Shown: one piece after another, positions 1 through 10,784 of the stretch
How positions within the stretch are numbered: the stretch's first letter is position 1
Layout of the letters: each line of letters begins with the position of its first letter
Assembly (NCBI GenBank): GCA_938743325.2
Contig: OW568880.1
Location: forward strand, 434,001-498,000
DNA: 64,000 bases
Direction of reading: 5' to 3'
Origin: Pycnococcus provasolii
Lineage: Eukaryota; Chlorophyta; Pseudoscourfieldiophyceae; Pseudoscourfieldiales; Pycnococcaceae
Notes under the pieces: model-generated
Seen by the model: the letters and a program-made list of their open reading frames with translations, nothing else
What the model was told of the DNA's origin: nothing
The model's database searches: none
Made by a program: the position numbers and the translations under genes

Positions 1-2503
1 GCTTGACGGATGTCGGCAACACCTGATACGCAATACTTGGTCGATTGTACTTATCCATCATGCGCAGTGCACGAACCAGGCCAGCCTCGACAAGGTCGTC
101 GACGTGATCCTGTGCCTCCTTCGACTCGTTGATGTAGATGCGCTTGTTGTTCACGAAGACCGACGTTGGCGCGTAGTCAAAGTCAAAGACATTCGACACG
201 ACGCCCTCGTAGATCAGCACAGTGAGTGGAATTTTGCGCACCCACATTTCCTTGTCGTCCCAAGTCTCTGCCACATGGCTGTACTTGCTCATTAGGTAGA
301 GAATCTTCCAGTGCTCGTCGTCGAACGTGTCCAGCATGTGTTTGATCCGAGCCTCCTTCTCCTCGTCGTCTACGTGGTCCGTGTAGATGACCTTGTACCC
401 GCCCGTCGGGCGGAAGCAGTCGAATGTAAGCTTATTCGAGTTGATGTGGTGCATCATCTGCTTGAAGAGGTTTCCGTGCGCGTAGAAGGGCTCGTCGTTA
501 ACGAGCTTATCGTTCAGATAGAGGTACGCGTGGATCATGGAATGCAGCAGAGTCTCCTTCACCTGAACGTGCAGACGAAAGCGCCGATAAGAAATCGGAA
601 TTCGAATGTGGCAGTGCTTGGCGAGTGCGCCCGTGTTCGACTTCTGCAGCTTGCAGCAGATACCGGCGCACAGCATCATGCGACTGCCCTGCCACCACGG
701 CGGAACAGTCGAGCAGAGGCAGTAGCGAAACTCGGTATCATCCTCCTCGCGATCTAGCCAGCTCCACGTGCACGCCTTCGTGAGAGTGTGCTCGAAGTAC
801 GTTTGATCGTAGAAGTGAAACAGCGCATTCACGTCAGTCCATGCGTCTGGATTCACAGCGCCAAGGTGAATTGTTTTCTTGTTCGCGTCGAGCAGCTGCT
901 TCGCACGTTCCCACTTCGACGTTGCGGCGGGATCGCCTCGGTTCCTCGTATGATCGGTTCCCGCTTCGAAGTGGCCACTAATTTCACGTTCGCCCTCGCG
1001 CCGCGGCTGGAACGTCTTGCGGCTCGCGCGCTGCGCCGCAATCTCGCCGTCGATCGTGTCCTGCGTGTGCCGATCGAACACCTCGGCGTGTGCCGATACG
1101 ACGCGTTTCGGCGGAGCACGCATGGCGGCCGCGCGTGCCACGGCGCGTGGGTCAAGCATCGACGGTGCAGACTCGCGATTCACCCCATCCGCGCTGCGTG
1201 GTGGATGGGAGCGAGGATCATGGCGGGCGGGACGGTTCGCGATCGGCCCCTCGAGCTCGGGAGCACCCAGCTCATTACCGCCGTGCAGATATGGCATGCT
1301 CGCAGCCGCTCGCGCCACCATTTCGGCATCCACGCCCGCGACGCTTGGGCGATGGCGCGACATAAAGGTGTCCACTCTAGCTTCTTCCATGGCATTTTGA
1401 AGCACGACGTCAGGTGCAGACTCGCGATCGCGGAGATTATCGAATGCATAGGTCTGGCTATCTCGAGGCGGCTGCACGGGTGCATTGTGCATCCCACGCA
1501 CGGCCCTCATCTGATGCGCAGCCGTCTCGATCCCGTATCCCGCGGTGCTGTCGCGTGCCTGCATCATTCTATTATGCGCAGTCACTTGAGCGTCCGTCAC
1601 ATCTGTGTTGCTCTGCCTTTCGTCCAAGGCGAGCATGTACGAAGGCTGCGCCTCGATCGGTTGGCCATTCTCCATAGTGCTCACTCCTGACGCCGTGACG
1701 AATCTCTCCTCCTGGTGCGCCGGCACGCCGCTGATACTTTGTCTGCGATTCATCGCCGTGAAGTCGTGTGCAGGTGGCGGCAGCACCGTCGGGGCGGCGG
1801 CCTGGTCTTGAAAGTCATTGGGCCGTGTGGGAGCATTTTGAGATGCAAACTGGCGTTGCCTCTCGAGCTCCTCCTCGATGGACATCCGACGACGCATTCT
1901 CGGCTCGGTTGCAGGCTCATTCGTCCTTGGTGCTTGCTGCCGCCTCGTAGCTTGAACAGCCTCAGATGGTGCCGAGTCCGCTGGGGCGTACTGCACCTGC
2001 GACGCGTTTCTCCTCTCCACCGTCAGCCAGTTGGGTGGCAGGTGCTGTCCCTGTGCTGCCCCCGCCGCACTGATGTTGTGGTCGTACATGTCAGAAACGG
2101 TCATTGGCCCCACGTGTCCCGCCCGTGACGGTCCGAGCAGCGGAATGAAGCGATGCACACCTTCGGGCGCATCCGCGCCGTACGCACTGACGTCGTGAGC
2201 ATCGTGAGCCAGGCCTTGCCTTCTTCTCGTGACGTTGATACCTGCGGTCGCCGCGGCCGCCGCGACCTCTGCCGCCACCTGACCCCCACCCCCATAATCG
2301 TTCGCTCCTGGACCTGTCAAACCTGCAGCCGCGCGTCCTAAACGCGGGGCCCCACGGCGGACGAGAAGGGTTTCCTGAAATAAGCCAAAAGAGGCATCAC
2401 CAGCACCGGGAGCACCGGCTGATGCAGGTAGACTTGCGGCATCACGGGCATCATCATCCAAGTCCACCGTGCTGAACCGACGAGCGGCGTGGCGCGTGTC
2501 CAT
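1..2503 (-). CDS. SPRTN/SprT-like domain protein, C-terminus off the left edge
   Basis: The reverse strand is open from the ATG at 2503 to base 1 (834 residues, unfinished). Residues 1-530 are low-complexity, rich in Ala, Arg, Gln and Pro, and look disordered. From about residue 555 the sequence matches the SprT fold of SPRTN, the DNA-protein crosslink protease: DVNALFHFYDQTYF, then WWQGSRMMLCAGI, then ETLLHSMIHAYL, then H676 and MMHHINSN. SPRTN reads DIHALF, SRMTLCAG, ETLLHEMIHAYL and a later GHGxxF in the same order. The zinc ligands H654, H658 and H676 are kept, but the catalytic Glu of HExxH is Ser655. The usual SPRTN zinc ribbon that follows is not recognisable. Family assignment is firm; whether it is an active protease is doubtful. 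The long N-terminal extension is atypical for SPRTN, whose SprT domain is normally near the start. Confidence 0.8.
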   Translation of the reverse strand, partial: MDTRHAARRFSTVDLDDDARDAASLPASAGAPGAGDASFGLFQETLLVRRGAPRLGRAAAGLTGPGANDYGGGGQVAAEVAAAAATAGINVTRRRQGLAHDAHDVSAYGADAPEGVHRFIPLLGPSRAGHVGPMTVSDMYDHNISAAGAAQGQHLPPNWLTVERRNASQVQYAPADSAPSEAVQATRRQQAPRTNEPATEPRMRRRMSIEEELERQRQFASQNAPTRPNDFQDQAAAPTVLPPPAHDFTAMNRRQSISGVPAHQEERFVTASGVSTMENGQPIEAQPSYMLALDERQSNTDVTDAQVTAHNRMMQARDSTAGYGIETAAHQMRAVRGMHNAPVQPPRDSQTYAFDNLRDRESAPDVVLQNAMEEARVDTFMSRHRPSVAGVDAEMVARAAASMPYLHGGNELGAPELEGPIANRPARHDPRSHPPRSADGVNRESAPSMLDPRAVARAAAMRAPPKRVVSAHAEVFDRHTQDTIDGEIAAQRASRKTFQPRREGEREISGHFEAGTDHTRNRGDPAATSKWERAKQLLDANKKTIHLGAVNPDAWTDVNALFHFYDQTYFEHTLTKACTWSWLDREEDDTEFRYCLCSTVPPWWQGSRMMLCAGICCKLQKSNTGALAKHCHIRIPISYRRFRLHVQVKETLLHSMIHAYLYLNDKLVNDEPFYAHGNLFKQMMHHINSNKLTFDCFRPTGGYKVIYTDHVDDEEKEARIKHMLDTFDDEHWKILYLMSKYSHVAETWDDKEMWVRKIPLTVLIYEGVVSNVFDFDYAPTSVFVNNKRIYINESKEAQDHVDDLVEAGLVRALRMMDKYNRPSIAYQVLPTSVK

Positions 2504-2958
2504 GAGAATTGGCAAGAAAAGGCCGCGGAATGAAGATTGAAAATAAAAATCAAGGGTGGACTTTTTGAATGCCCCCAGGGGGAGAACAGCTCCAAAAGGA
2601 CAAAACTCTACTTTAAGGGCTCAAGGGGGGATCCCCTGGGGGTAAGCCTCGCAGTTTGGGGGGGGGGGGGTTCCTCCTCCAGTCTTACATACCTCTACTT
2701 CCTACGCCGTTTCCTTCCACGCCATGAAGTTTCCTTCCGCGGAGTACCTCCACGCACCTCCTCCACGCCATGAAGTTTCATTCCACGGAGTATGTACAAC
2801 AGTACCTGCACCTCCCCCCTTCCAGGTTCGTACAGTAAGCTAATTTGGGTCGCGTTTCTATTGCTAAACACATGTGCTATTAAAATAACATACAGTAAAA
2901 ATAATCTACATACCTTGGATGATTCGTCGTAGGAAACGAATGTTCCGTCCGTCTAATC
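2504..2958. other. Intergenic region with G-run and short direct repeats
   Basis: No gene seen. Bases 2570-2680 hold GC-rich patches (CCCCAGGGGGAG, GGGGGGATCCCCTGGGGG) and a run of about 13 G near 2658-2671. Two copies of a 30-base stretch beginning CACGCCATGAAGTTTC lie near 2718 and 2767. The 3' part is AT-rich and probably includes the 3' end of the receptor-like gene. Confidence 0.5.
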
Positions 2959-5900
2959 TTAATCTACAATTGTCACGTTCACCTCGGAATGCGTGCTTTT
3001 GAAGGGCGAATCGGGAGCGGCACCGTCGATGCGCATGCTGGATGGATCGGTCGCGACAGGAGTCAATCCCGCTGATGCACCATCACCATCATCTTCACTC
3101 GCAGCGGCAGCATTGGAAGCCTTAGGCGATGCGACGGTGGTGGCGAACGATTCGTCGACGCCATCCAACGTTGTCTTTGGAGTATTCGGAGCTCGAATGA
3201 AGAGATTCGAAAGGTTCATGTCCGGGGCAGCTACCGATTCTTGAGACTTGCGAGGCGTCCCTATTACTCCCACGAAGGATGCCAGTGCATTCATTCGTGC
3301 GCCCACGAATGTGCTCAAGCGATTTGCCAACCTCACCTTCGTGTTTATGTTGAACGGTGACTTCGTCATGGAAGCATTGTCACCGTGTCTAGGCGTGCGC
3401 AGAAAGCTTGGCACATCATCTTGCAAAAATCCCATGACGTCCTGAACGAGCTTGCGCAAGAACTTGCGCTGGCTCTGAGTACTGCAATATAGCATCCAAT
3501 GGAGGAACGGCGCTCGATCCTGCTGCACAATGAGCTTCGCCACTTTGCCCTTGTCGCCATGCGACTGACGAGTCCTGTACAGCTTCTCAATTGTGTTTCG
3601 GAATGCAATCACGTCCTCCTCAGATGCATCTATGAGGAAGTCGAGTGCTGCGGGGTATCCAGCAATTAAGCGTCGGTAGAAGATGGCGCGGTCGTCGTAC
3701 GAGTAAGCTCCGTAGATGGAGTGGTCCGAAACGTGAGGCGCAATCCACTGGTCGACGACGGCCGCTGCCATGACAAGGTTCGGCTTGTCCATTCGATTAT
3801 CCATCCATCCCGAGAGTTTCAGTGCGTCCAGCGTGCGCGTCAGCTCGCCACCATTGGCTCTGACGTCCTGCGTACGGCGCTCAAGCTCGCTCATTGCGCG
3901 CGCCCTGGCGCGGAGATTCAAAATGCTGTCAGTATATCCATCCGAAACATTTTTGTGTATCGCCAAAGTCCTCGCGGACATTTTCTTCTCGGTCCTCTTA
4001 GTCGATTTTTCAAAATCGCCATCTGATATGCCAACAAGGGAAGAGCCCATGAGACGATTTTTGATCTGGTCAGCTTTTGCTTCCACACCAGTTTGAGTTA
4101 GCATCATCTCGTCCATGAGCCTTGCCACTTCGGTACCGCGGATCTTCTTCTTGACGACATCGGAGATGAACGGAACATCACTTTGCTTGAGGTCGCTTGT
4201 GGCATACAGACCGTCGACGATCTCCTTGCTGGTGAGTTCGCCGTCACGGTCAGTGTCAATCACCAAGAAAAGGATCTCGCTGATCAGCTGTGCAGACTCC
4301 GGGGTCATGCCCAGATTGGCGAAGCAAACTTCCAATTCTTCAGGTGTGAGAATTCCATTGCCATCAACGTCGATGGAAGACATGAGTTCCTCGGCGCTTT
4401 CATAATTCGCGCGCAGCAGCATCGTCGTGGCTAGCCACAAATTTGCTACGAAAGAAGACAGGTGGTGCGTGTTCTTTTCCTCCGCCAATGCGCGCCTCAT
4501 CTGCCGGTACACAATTGAAAGCGAAAAGAGAACAGCCGATGCGGTTGCAATCAAGAGGAAAACGGTGAAACCGTTTTCGTCTTCGGTTGACATTTCAACT
4601 CTGTTAAGAAATACGAGGCCACATAGCATGTACAGAGCTACGACGACCACCACAAATGAGTCCAGCATGTCAACCTCCGGCATGACGAAGGGACATGATG
4701 CGTACTGCAGGCCGATGAACAGGATCATCGTGGAAACACCCAAGAACACCTGGATGTATGGCTTCTCTGAGGCAACTACCACGAGAAGGCAGACAATGAA
4801 TCTCCTCAGCAGGTAGACGATTGGCCACCACCAGTAGTGCGGCTCGAATGGAAGATACAGAAAGCCCCATCGCTTGATCGTCTCAGGATCTGAAAGCATA
4901 TTCTCTTTGTACAGCGCGTGCAACTTGTGGTACAGCGCGATGGGAACACCAAACACGTACACGAAAATCGCGACCACGCTAAAGGAAAGAAGCAAACGAT
5001 GCGTAGATGAGCCGCATATCACCTCAGGGGCAACGGTTAGAATTTCCTGCCCATCAGACAAGCGCGTGCACATAAAGCTTTGAAATGCCTTTACGCAAAC
5101 AGCGTTGTAGATGACGACGAGAAGAGTCACCAGGGAGACATTGATTCCGGCGCTCATGTCCGCAAGCTCACTTTCTGACACCACGAAGATGGAAAGTGGG
5201 AGGATGCGCGCAATGGCAATGCTGCGCGTTCCTACATGTTTCAGCCAGAGCCGTGCCAGCAAGTAGCGGAAGCCGTGCACCAGAGCCCAAATGAACGGCA
5301 GGCAGAACGTCAGGGTAAGGCTCGTCACGTGGTCCCACTTGAAGAGGCAGTCTGTGCTCACGAAGTCCACGTCAAAGTTAAGAATTGCAAAGATCTGCGT
5401 CACCATCTTCAGATCCTCAGGCCACGGGATGTTGAAATTTTGCACAATAGAGATGAGCTGAAGGAAAAGCAGCGCAACATCGAGGCACTCGTACTTCGAT
5501 GCGGCGATGGCATTCATGCTCACCCAGATGAAAACGACAATCACCCACCCAATCAGAGTCACAATCGCAGATGACGCCGAGTACTTCCCACCGGGGCACT
5601 TTATACAGCTTACTCCCGTGCGAAAGTAGCCATCTCGGCATAGGATACAGAGCGGCCCTGTACGGTCGATCGCACATTGTTCAATCAAGCTGTTTCCTAT
5701 GCAGTCATCTTCCACCGGACACATCACGACTGTTCTCGACAGTGCATTTTCAATCTCGTCTGGCTTGAAAGGAAAACCGGCAACAAATCGAGCATTCTCG
5801 CCGTACTTCGACGTATCGTTCGCGTGCGAATCACTGGTGTATGTCTTTGTCCAGTACCCGCGATTGGGAACAGGCATGACGATGCGACGTTCATGCGAGG

Positions 5901-8106
5901 AGGCGTGGCACTTCGCGCCTTCGGGGCAGACGGTGCACGCGACGCCCTCAAGACCCTCAGGACTCCAGTACCCCTCCGAGCACAGACACTCCTTGACCGA
6001 TACACCACCTAGGCCAAGAGGCTTGTGAGTATTCGCTGGACATTTTTTGCACGACTCCTGTCCCTCCTCGTCCTGGTATAACACACCGGGAACACTGTTG
6101 CACTGCTCACATGTCGTCGAGCGATTGCTTCGCTGCGCACTTCCAGCCGGGCATGGAATGCACTTGCCAGTATCGTCGTCGAAATACGTGCCCGCGATAC
6201 AAGGTTCGCAAGAAACTGCGCCAGTTATACCCTTCGTCGAAGTGCCGGTGGGGCATCGCGTGCACTCTAAAAGTCCATTGGCACTTCCGAAGGTATTAAG
6301 AGGGCATGGCTTGCACTCGAGCATTCCATGCTCGTCCGCGTACGTGCCGGTTGAACAAGGCCTACATGATGTACCGTTCCACGACGAATGGCCAGTCCTG
6401 AAAAACTCAGTCTGATTCACATTCCATCTATTCGTGCCAATGACGTGCGTACCCGGGCTGCATTGATAGTTGCGTCGATTGCTGTCCCAAGGTGGCAGAG
6501 GGTAGACAATGTCTTCTGTCGCGGCATTGACAGGCGAAACGACCTGCAATGATCCATCGCCAGCGTAGCTCCATGTGACACTTGTGCGCCGATTATTTTT
6601 GCCAAACGAGTCAACTGTGTTTATGCCCCAGAAGGATGGCGACTGGTAATTTGACAGGGCTTCATTCAAGTCCGCATTCTCCACCGAGCCGGCGGATACC
6701 AGAGCACCCTCGAGCATGTACATAGCAGCCATCATCGAGACTCCCTGGTACGATGCGTTTTGCGAATACGCGGCTTTGAACGTTTCGCTGAAGGTTTCCG
6801 GTGAAAACGGATCGCCCGATTTCAGCCTTCGGAAGTAATTCGGCACGACGTCGTCCGTCTCATCGTAGTCGCTGCCTCTCAGACGATAGTCCCACTGACT
6901 CGGACCAGACACCCACCGAAGATCCATCCCCAAGGCGTCGTACATCCTCGGCATTCCCATACAGGAGGAGAGTCCAAGCGCCTTGGGCAGCCAATTTGCC
7001 TGCTTGAACGCACGAACAAGGCTGATGCAGCTCTCCAAGTACGTTCCGCCGACAACGAGATCGACATCCAATTGCTTCATTCGCTCGACGAACGGCGCTG
7101 CGGCATCCTCGAACGATTTACCCGTGAACTTAACTTTTATCGCGGAGGATTCACCGGGCGTGTGCGAAAACTTGTCCGCACTCATGGCATCAAGCGGTGG
7201 ATTTTCCGCATAAACCGATGCAGCCAGGTACACCTCCGCCACCACTCGCATACCCGCGACGTTCTCCGCCTGGTCGCGTGCACCTGCGATGATTGCTCTT
7301 GCGAATTCATTGTCCTCGAGCACAAAGGCGACCGTCTTCGCGCCATGTATGCTCCCCACTAAGCTGACATAGTCGCGGAAGTACTTCGACGCGGGAGTCA
7401 ACGTTCCGTACAGCGTTTCGAACCGTCGGCGCTTAGGCATAGAGCACCCAAACAATAGCGAGTCGCAGTGCGTTGCGTTATCGCATGCAGTTGGGCACAC
7501 GTAGGTGCTTTCCGCGGCGGCTCCAGCAGCGAGGATTGGCGTGCCCAATTCAGCTGCAGCCAAGGCTGCATACGGCGTCAGCGTCGACGTGTACGGGCTG
7601 GTCACAACGTGTGACCCCATATCCTGAACGAGGTGCTTGACGCCGTTGTAAGACGCAGACTCGGTTTCGCGCAAGTTCAGTTGGTCAACTCCCAGCTCGG
7701 AACTCACGGAAACGTCCAGCACGTCAATGTGCACCGCGAAGACTTTTCCGTTGCGTGCCTCGATGCCACCTTTTTCTCGCACAAGGTTCAGCCATAGCAG
7801 CGCCGACCGGCACCAGTCTTGACTGATAGGTTCCCAGGCACCCTTGAGTGTCACGGCCATACCAATCCGCAAGGTTGCATTTGCCCTTCGCAAGTTCTCT
7901 GATGAGGCGTGCAAGTACTCCTCCTCTCTTGAGGTTTCGTTGAGTAGTTTGCAAGGAGTTTCGTCGAAAGCTTTGAATGACTCTTTCAACGAACGTGGCG
8001 TACCGAGAAGGAGCGAGCCTCCTAACCCTGACGCTACTACTACTGGATCCCGGGTACCGGGATCCAGCGCGTTAGGCACAGCTACAGCAACGAGCGAGAT
8101 CTCACT

Positions 8107-8141
<35 letters not shown>

Positions 8142-8310
8142 GTGGCAAGGCAGTCATGCCAAACATGAGGCTCATCCTCATGACGGATATTTTACGTGTG
8201 TGCGTGCGCGAGAAGCCAGCCGGGCGGGAGGGATTCTTTCGCGAAAAACTCCGCCAGTCCGCCGCCCAGCCCAGGCCCAACTGGGGATACCTCCTTGAAT
8301 GTAATTCCAT
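2959..8310 (-). CDS. Receptor-like multipass membrane protein: PBP1-like ectodomain, Cys-rich repeats, TM domain, EF hands
   Basis: 1783 residues from the ATG at 8310. A signal peptide is likely but lies behind another Met (MRMSLMFGM, about residue 44), so translation may start there (near 8180). Residues 85-590 resemble type I periplasmic-binding/ANF-receptor ligand domains (GMAVTLKGAWEP, GGIEARNGK, VTSPYTSTLTPYAALAAAELG). Residues 610-800 carry many paired Cys in the GCC2/GCC3 ephrin-receptor-like pattern (CPAGSAQRSNRSTTCEQC). About nine hydrophobic segments follow between residues 910 and 1275. Two EF hands (DVDGNGILTPEE near 1312, DTDRDGELTSKE near 1351) lie on the cytosolic side, then a Ser-rich tail. 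This order suggests a calcium-regulated receptor or TRP-like channel of the plasma membrane or cilium; that role is inferred. The ligand is unknown. Confidence 0.85.
8107..8142. repeat. Hexanucleotide coding microsatellite (GAGCAC)5-GAGCAG
   Basis: Six near-perfect GAGCAC units on the + strand. On the reverse strand they encode the Leu-Val run of the receptor-like protein's signal peptide (LVLVLVLVLVL). Slippage here would lengthen or shorten the hydrophobic core in two-residue steps without breaking the frame. Confidence 0.85.
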
Positions 8311-8378
8311 GTCTGACGAACGTCGGTCTACTTTCTGCTATCGATCGTAGTCGACTTTCTTTGCCGCCGACCACGTGG

Positions 8379-9263
8379 ATGGGCGCGAACGCGCTGAAGC
8401 GGTCGTGCGAGAACTCAAGCATGGCAAAGCTCCAAGCACTGTGTACTACGACAAAAGCGAATCTTCTCGGCGAATGTCTGCGTGCACAATCCTTGGATTC
8501 CACAAGAATGGCAATTCTTCGTCCCGGAGCACATTCGCAAAGGACATGCACTGTCGTCCAGCGAGCGGCGCGATGGCGTCCGAACGCGGCGTTCGTTGTC
8601 GAGGTGAAGGAGTCGGAGCGCGCGCGGGCGGATGCGATGGCGTGGAAGCCGTGGTACACACGATTCCACGCCGAGGAGTTCGCGACGGAGCTGCACGCGC
8701 GGTCGAGCGAGCCATTCCGCGGCGGGCACACACAATGTTGCAACTTGTGGAAAACGAAGCCTCTTGGGGCTAGGCTGGATGCTCTTGGCGGATGCGTCCA
8801 CAAATCTTGCCATCTAGCAGCTTTTGCACGAGGTCGTCCGTTACGTCGGCGAGACGTACTACATAATCTCCTAACGGGAGCTGATCCTTTTCTTCACGCC
8901 GCCAAGAAGAGCGCCGCCGCCATCTCCGCGGCCGAGAGAAGAGACGTCGCTGCCGCCGAAAGGGCCGCAAAGGCCGAAAAGGTCGCACAACGGTTCGCAC
9001 AGCGGTCAAAACGCACAGCAATCACAACGTGCGTCGCAGCCGCAGCCAGTTCAGGTGGTGGCACCGCCTGCGCCGCCGCCGGGCATGGTGGAGGACGCGG
9101 AGGACAATGCTGCGCCGCCGGGCATGGAGGAGGCCTGTGCGGCTGCGCCGCCGCTGTCGCCGCAACCGTCGCCGCGACGGGACCGCCAACGCAACTCAGG
9201 GCCGGAATGGGGCAAGGGACCGAGGGCCCGGGCCCCCGCCTACCACTCCCACTCAGGGGTTGA
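8379..9263 (+). CDS. Uncertain ORF between two gene starts
   Basis: An open frame of 294 residues from the ATG at 8379, lying between the divergent starts of the receptor-like gene and the AFG1-like gene. I recognise no domain. The second half is Ala/Arg/Gly-rich and overlaps the GC patch near 9221-9245. The opposite strand also has stretches that read like protein (DYVVRLADVTDDLVQKLLDG, 8866-8807), so the region may be a decayed gene in either direction, or 5' UTR/promoter sequence. Transcript evidence would decide. Confidence 0.2.
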   Translation: MGANALKRSCENSSMAKLQALCTTTKANLLGECLRAQSLDSTRMAILRPGAHSQRTCTVVQRAARWRPNAAFVVEVKESERARADAMAWKPWYTRFHAEEFATELHARSSEPFRGGHTQCCNLWKTKPLGARLDALGGCVHKSCHLAAFARGRPLRRRDVLHNLLTGADPFLHAAKKSAAAISAAERRDVAAAERAAKAEKVAQRFAQRSKRTAITTCVAAAASSGGGTACAAAGHGGGRGGQCCAAGHGGGLCGCAAAVAATVAATGPPTQLRAGMGQGTEGPGPRLPLPLRG

Positions 9264-9368
9264 TTCTCAGCCTCAAAACTGAAAAAGTCAAACTCCCTAA
9301 TGATTTTCTGATTGTTCTTTTTCATTCACGCCGGATCGTTCCCATCATTTATTTGTTTTTTTGCATCC

Positions 9369-10754
9369 ATGTCGTCGTCGCTCCCTTCATTTCGTTTTTT
9401 ATCTTCTTATGTGGGCTTGAAGACGCGTGTCAATCTCGACTTGTGCCAATCTCGTGCTTTGTCTCACTTAGAGTCCCTGCGTTGCGCGTTATTGGGTTCG
9501 GTTGGCCCTGGCGTTGGTGTTGCTCCTGGGTCGGGTGCCGGCGTGTACCTGCACGGTCCCCCAGGAACCGGTAAGACGATGCTCATGGATGCGTTCGCGT
9601 CATCAGTGCCGCGTGCGAAACGTATACACGCACACGCATTTCTTAGACACATACACGAGGCGTGCAAAGCTGCGAACGCGAAAAGCGAAGCGGACCCGGT
9701 GGCGGAGGCGGCACGATCCATGGCGAAACAAGTATCAGTTCTCTGCGTCGACGAACTGGAGGTTACCGACATTGCAGACGCCATGCTTCTCGGACGATTC
9801 TTCGCGGCAGCGTGGGACGTGCCGGCGACGAAACGGCCTAATTCGCTCTGGCCTTTCAGACCAAACGACAGCCTTCGTCATCAAGACAAGGCCTTGCCTG
9901 TCGTGTTCACGTCGAACGTGCCGCCGGCGAAGCTGTACAACAACGGGCTGAACCGAAACCTGTTTGAGCGTGTGTTCATCGACCGCGTCGTGAAGCGCCT
10001 GGACATCGTGTCGTTAGATAGCAACAACGACTACCGTCAACTCGGTCAAGAGAACGAGGTTGGAGATGGAATTGCCGTCGCTTGGCGACCGTCTATCCAA
10101 GCGTACTGGAATGCACTTGTCGCCGAATCCAAGAGCAGAACCGTCCAACTTTTCGTCGATGGACGTCACATTGTATTGCCGGACGCCATTTTGTGGAGAA
10201 ATGCAACTTCGCTGGCGCGCGTGTCTTTCGACCGCCTCTTCCTTGGTTCGGAATTTGGACCGCGTGCATACCAGGTGCTTCTGGATGAAGTTGACGTTGT
10301 CGCCATCACTGACATACCGGCACTGACGTTGGAAAATCAAGGGTCAGGTGCGCTGCGCAATCTGATCACCTTCATCGACCTCGCTTACGACATGCGTGCT
10401 AGAGTGCTCTTTGAGTGCGAAGTCAGCGTGGCACAGGCACTAGCAGATTTTGGCGCGTCGACCGTGTCGAGCGACGGAAGAGTGACCGACCTTGGTTTGG
10501 ACAACACAGCAGTGCACGTGTCGACGCAAGGAGGTTCCAGTGGTCGGTCCACGCTCATGTTCAATGATGTGGAGTGGTCAGCCACAGGACGCTTAGGAGC
10601 TAGTCTAGATGGAGGATCGGGAGCTGCTTTTGCAGCCTTCGCCGCATCACGCTGCCGTAGCCGCCTTGACGAGATGTCAACGTATCGCTACTTTCGGCGA
10701 CGGCACGACGACGATGACGACGAGCTGACCCGTGTACTAATATCTCATATGTGA
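9369..10754 (+). CDS. AFG1: AFG1-like P-loop ATPase
   Basis: 461 residues from the ATG at 9369. The protein has the AFG1/LACE1/ZapE signature: Walker A GPPGTGKTMLMDAF (about residue 63), the histidine-containing stretch HAHAFLRHIHEA, a Walker B plus specificity loop LCVDELEVTDIADAMLLGR (about 124-142; family consensus DEFQVTDIADAM), the sensor SNVPPAKLYNNGLNR and the FIDRVVKRLDIVSLDS strand. In yeast and animals this family works in the mitochondrial matrix, helping to clear or fold inner-membrane subunits; a mitochondrial site is likely but the N-terminus (MSSSLPSFRFLSSYVG) is short. The C-terminal block NLITFIDLAYDMRARVLFE is also typical. The Gln of DEFQ is Glu here. A TGTAA signal lies five bases after the stop. 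Confidence 0.92.
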   Translation: MSSSLPSFRFLSSYVGLKTRVNLDLCQSRALSHLESLRCALLGSVGPGVGVAPGSGAGVYLHGPPGTGKTMLMDAFASSVPRAKRIHAHAFLRHIHEACKAANAKSEADPVAEAARSMAKQVSVLCVDELEVTDIADAMLLGRFFAAAWDVPATKRPNSLWPFRPNDSLRHQDKALPVVFTSNVPPAKLYNNGLNRNLFERVFIDRVVKRLDIVSLDSNNDYRQLGQENEVGDGIAVAWRPSIQAYWNALVAESKSRTVQLFVDGRHIVLPDAILWRNATSLARVSFDRLFLGSEFGPRAYQVLLDEVDVVAITDIPALTLENQGSGALRNLITFIDLAYDMRARVLFECEVSVAQALADFGASTVSSDGRVTDLGLDNTAVHVSTQGGSSGRSTLMFNDVEWSATGRLGASLDGGSGAAFAAFAASRCRSRLDEMSTYRYFRRRHDDDDDELTRVLISHM

Positions 10755-10758
10755 GAAA

Positions 10759-10763
10759 TGTAA
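10759..10763 (+). terminator. TGTAA polyadenylation signal
   Basis: TGTAA lies 4 bases after the AFG1-like stop codon. UGUAA is the canonical chlorophyte poly(A) signal. The intergenic gap to the convergent FkbM gene is only 30 bases, so the two 3' UTRs must overlap. Confidence 0.5.
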
Positions 10764-10784
10764 TAATTTTGTGCTAAAACAACT

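Noticed and set aside
311-1690. Long open frames on the + strand at 311-757 and 788-1690
   Set aside because: They mirror the SPRTN-like gene on the reverse strand, which has recognisable SprT motifs; the + frames are His/Arg/Leu-rich with no motif and at least some lack an ATG.
8192-8803. 203-codon reverse-strand frame upstream of the receptor-like gene
   Set aside because: It begins at a non-ATG codon, overlaps the receptor start in another frame and has no recognisable motif.
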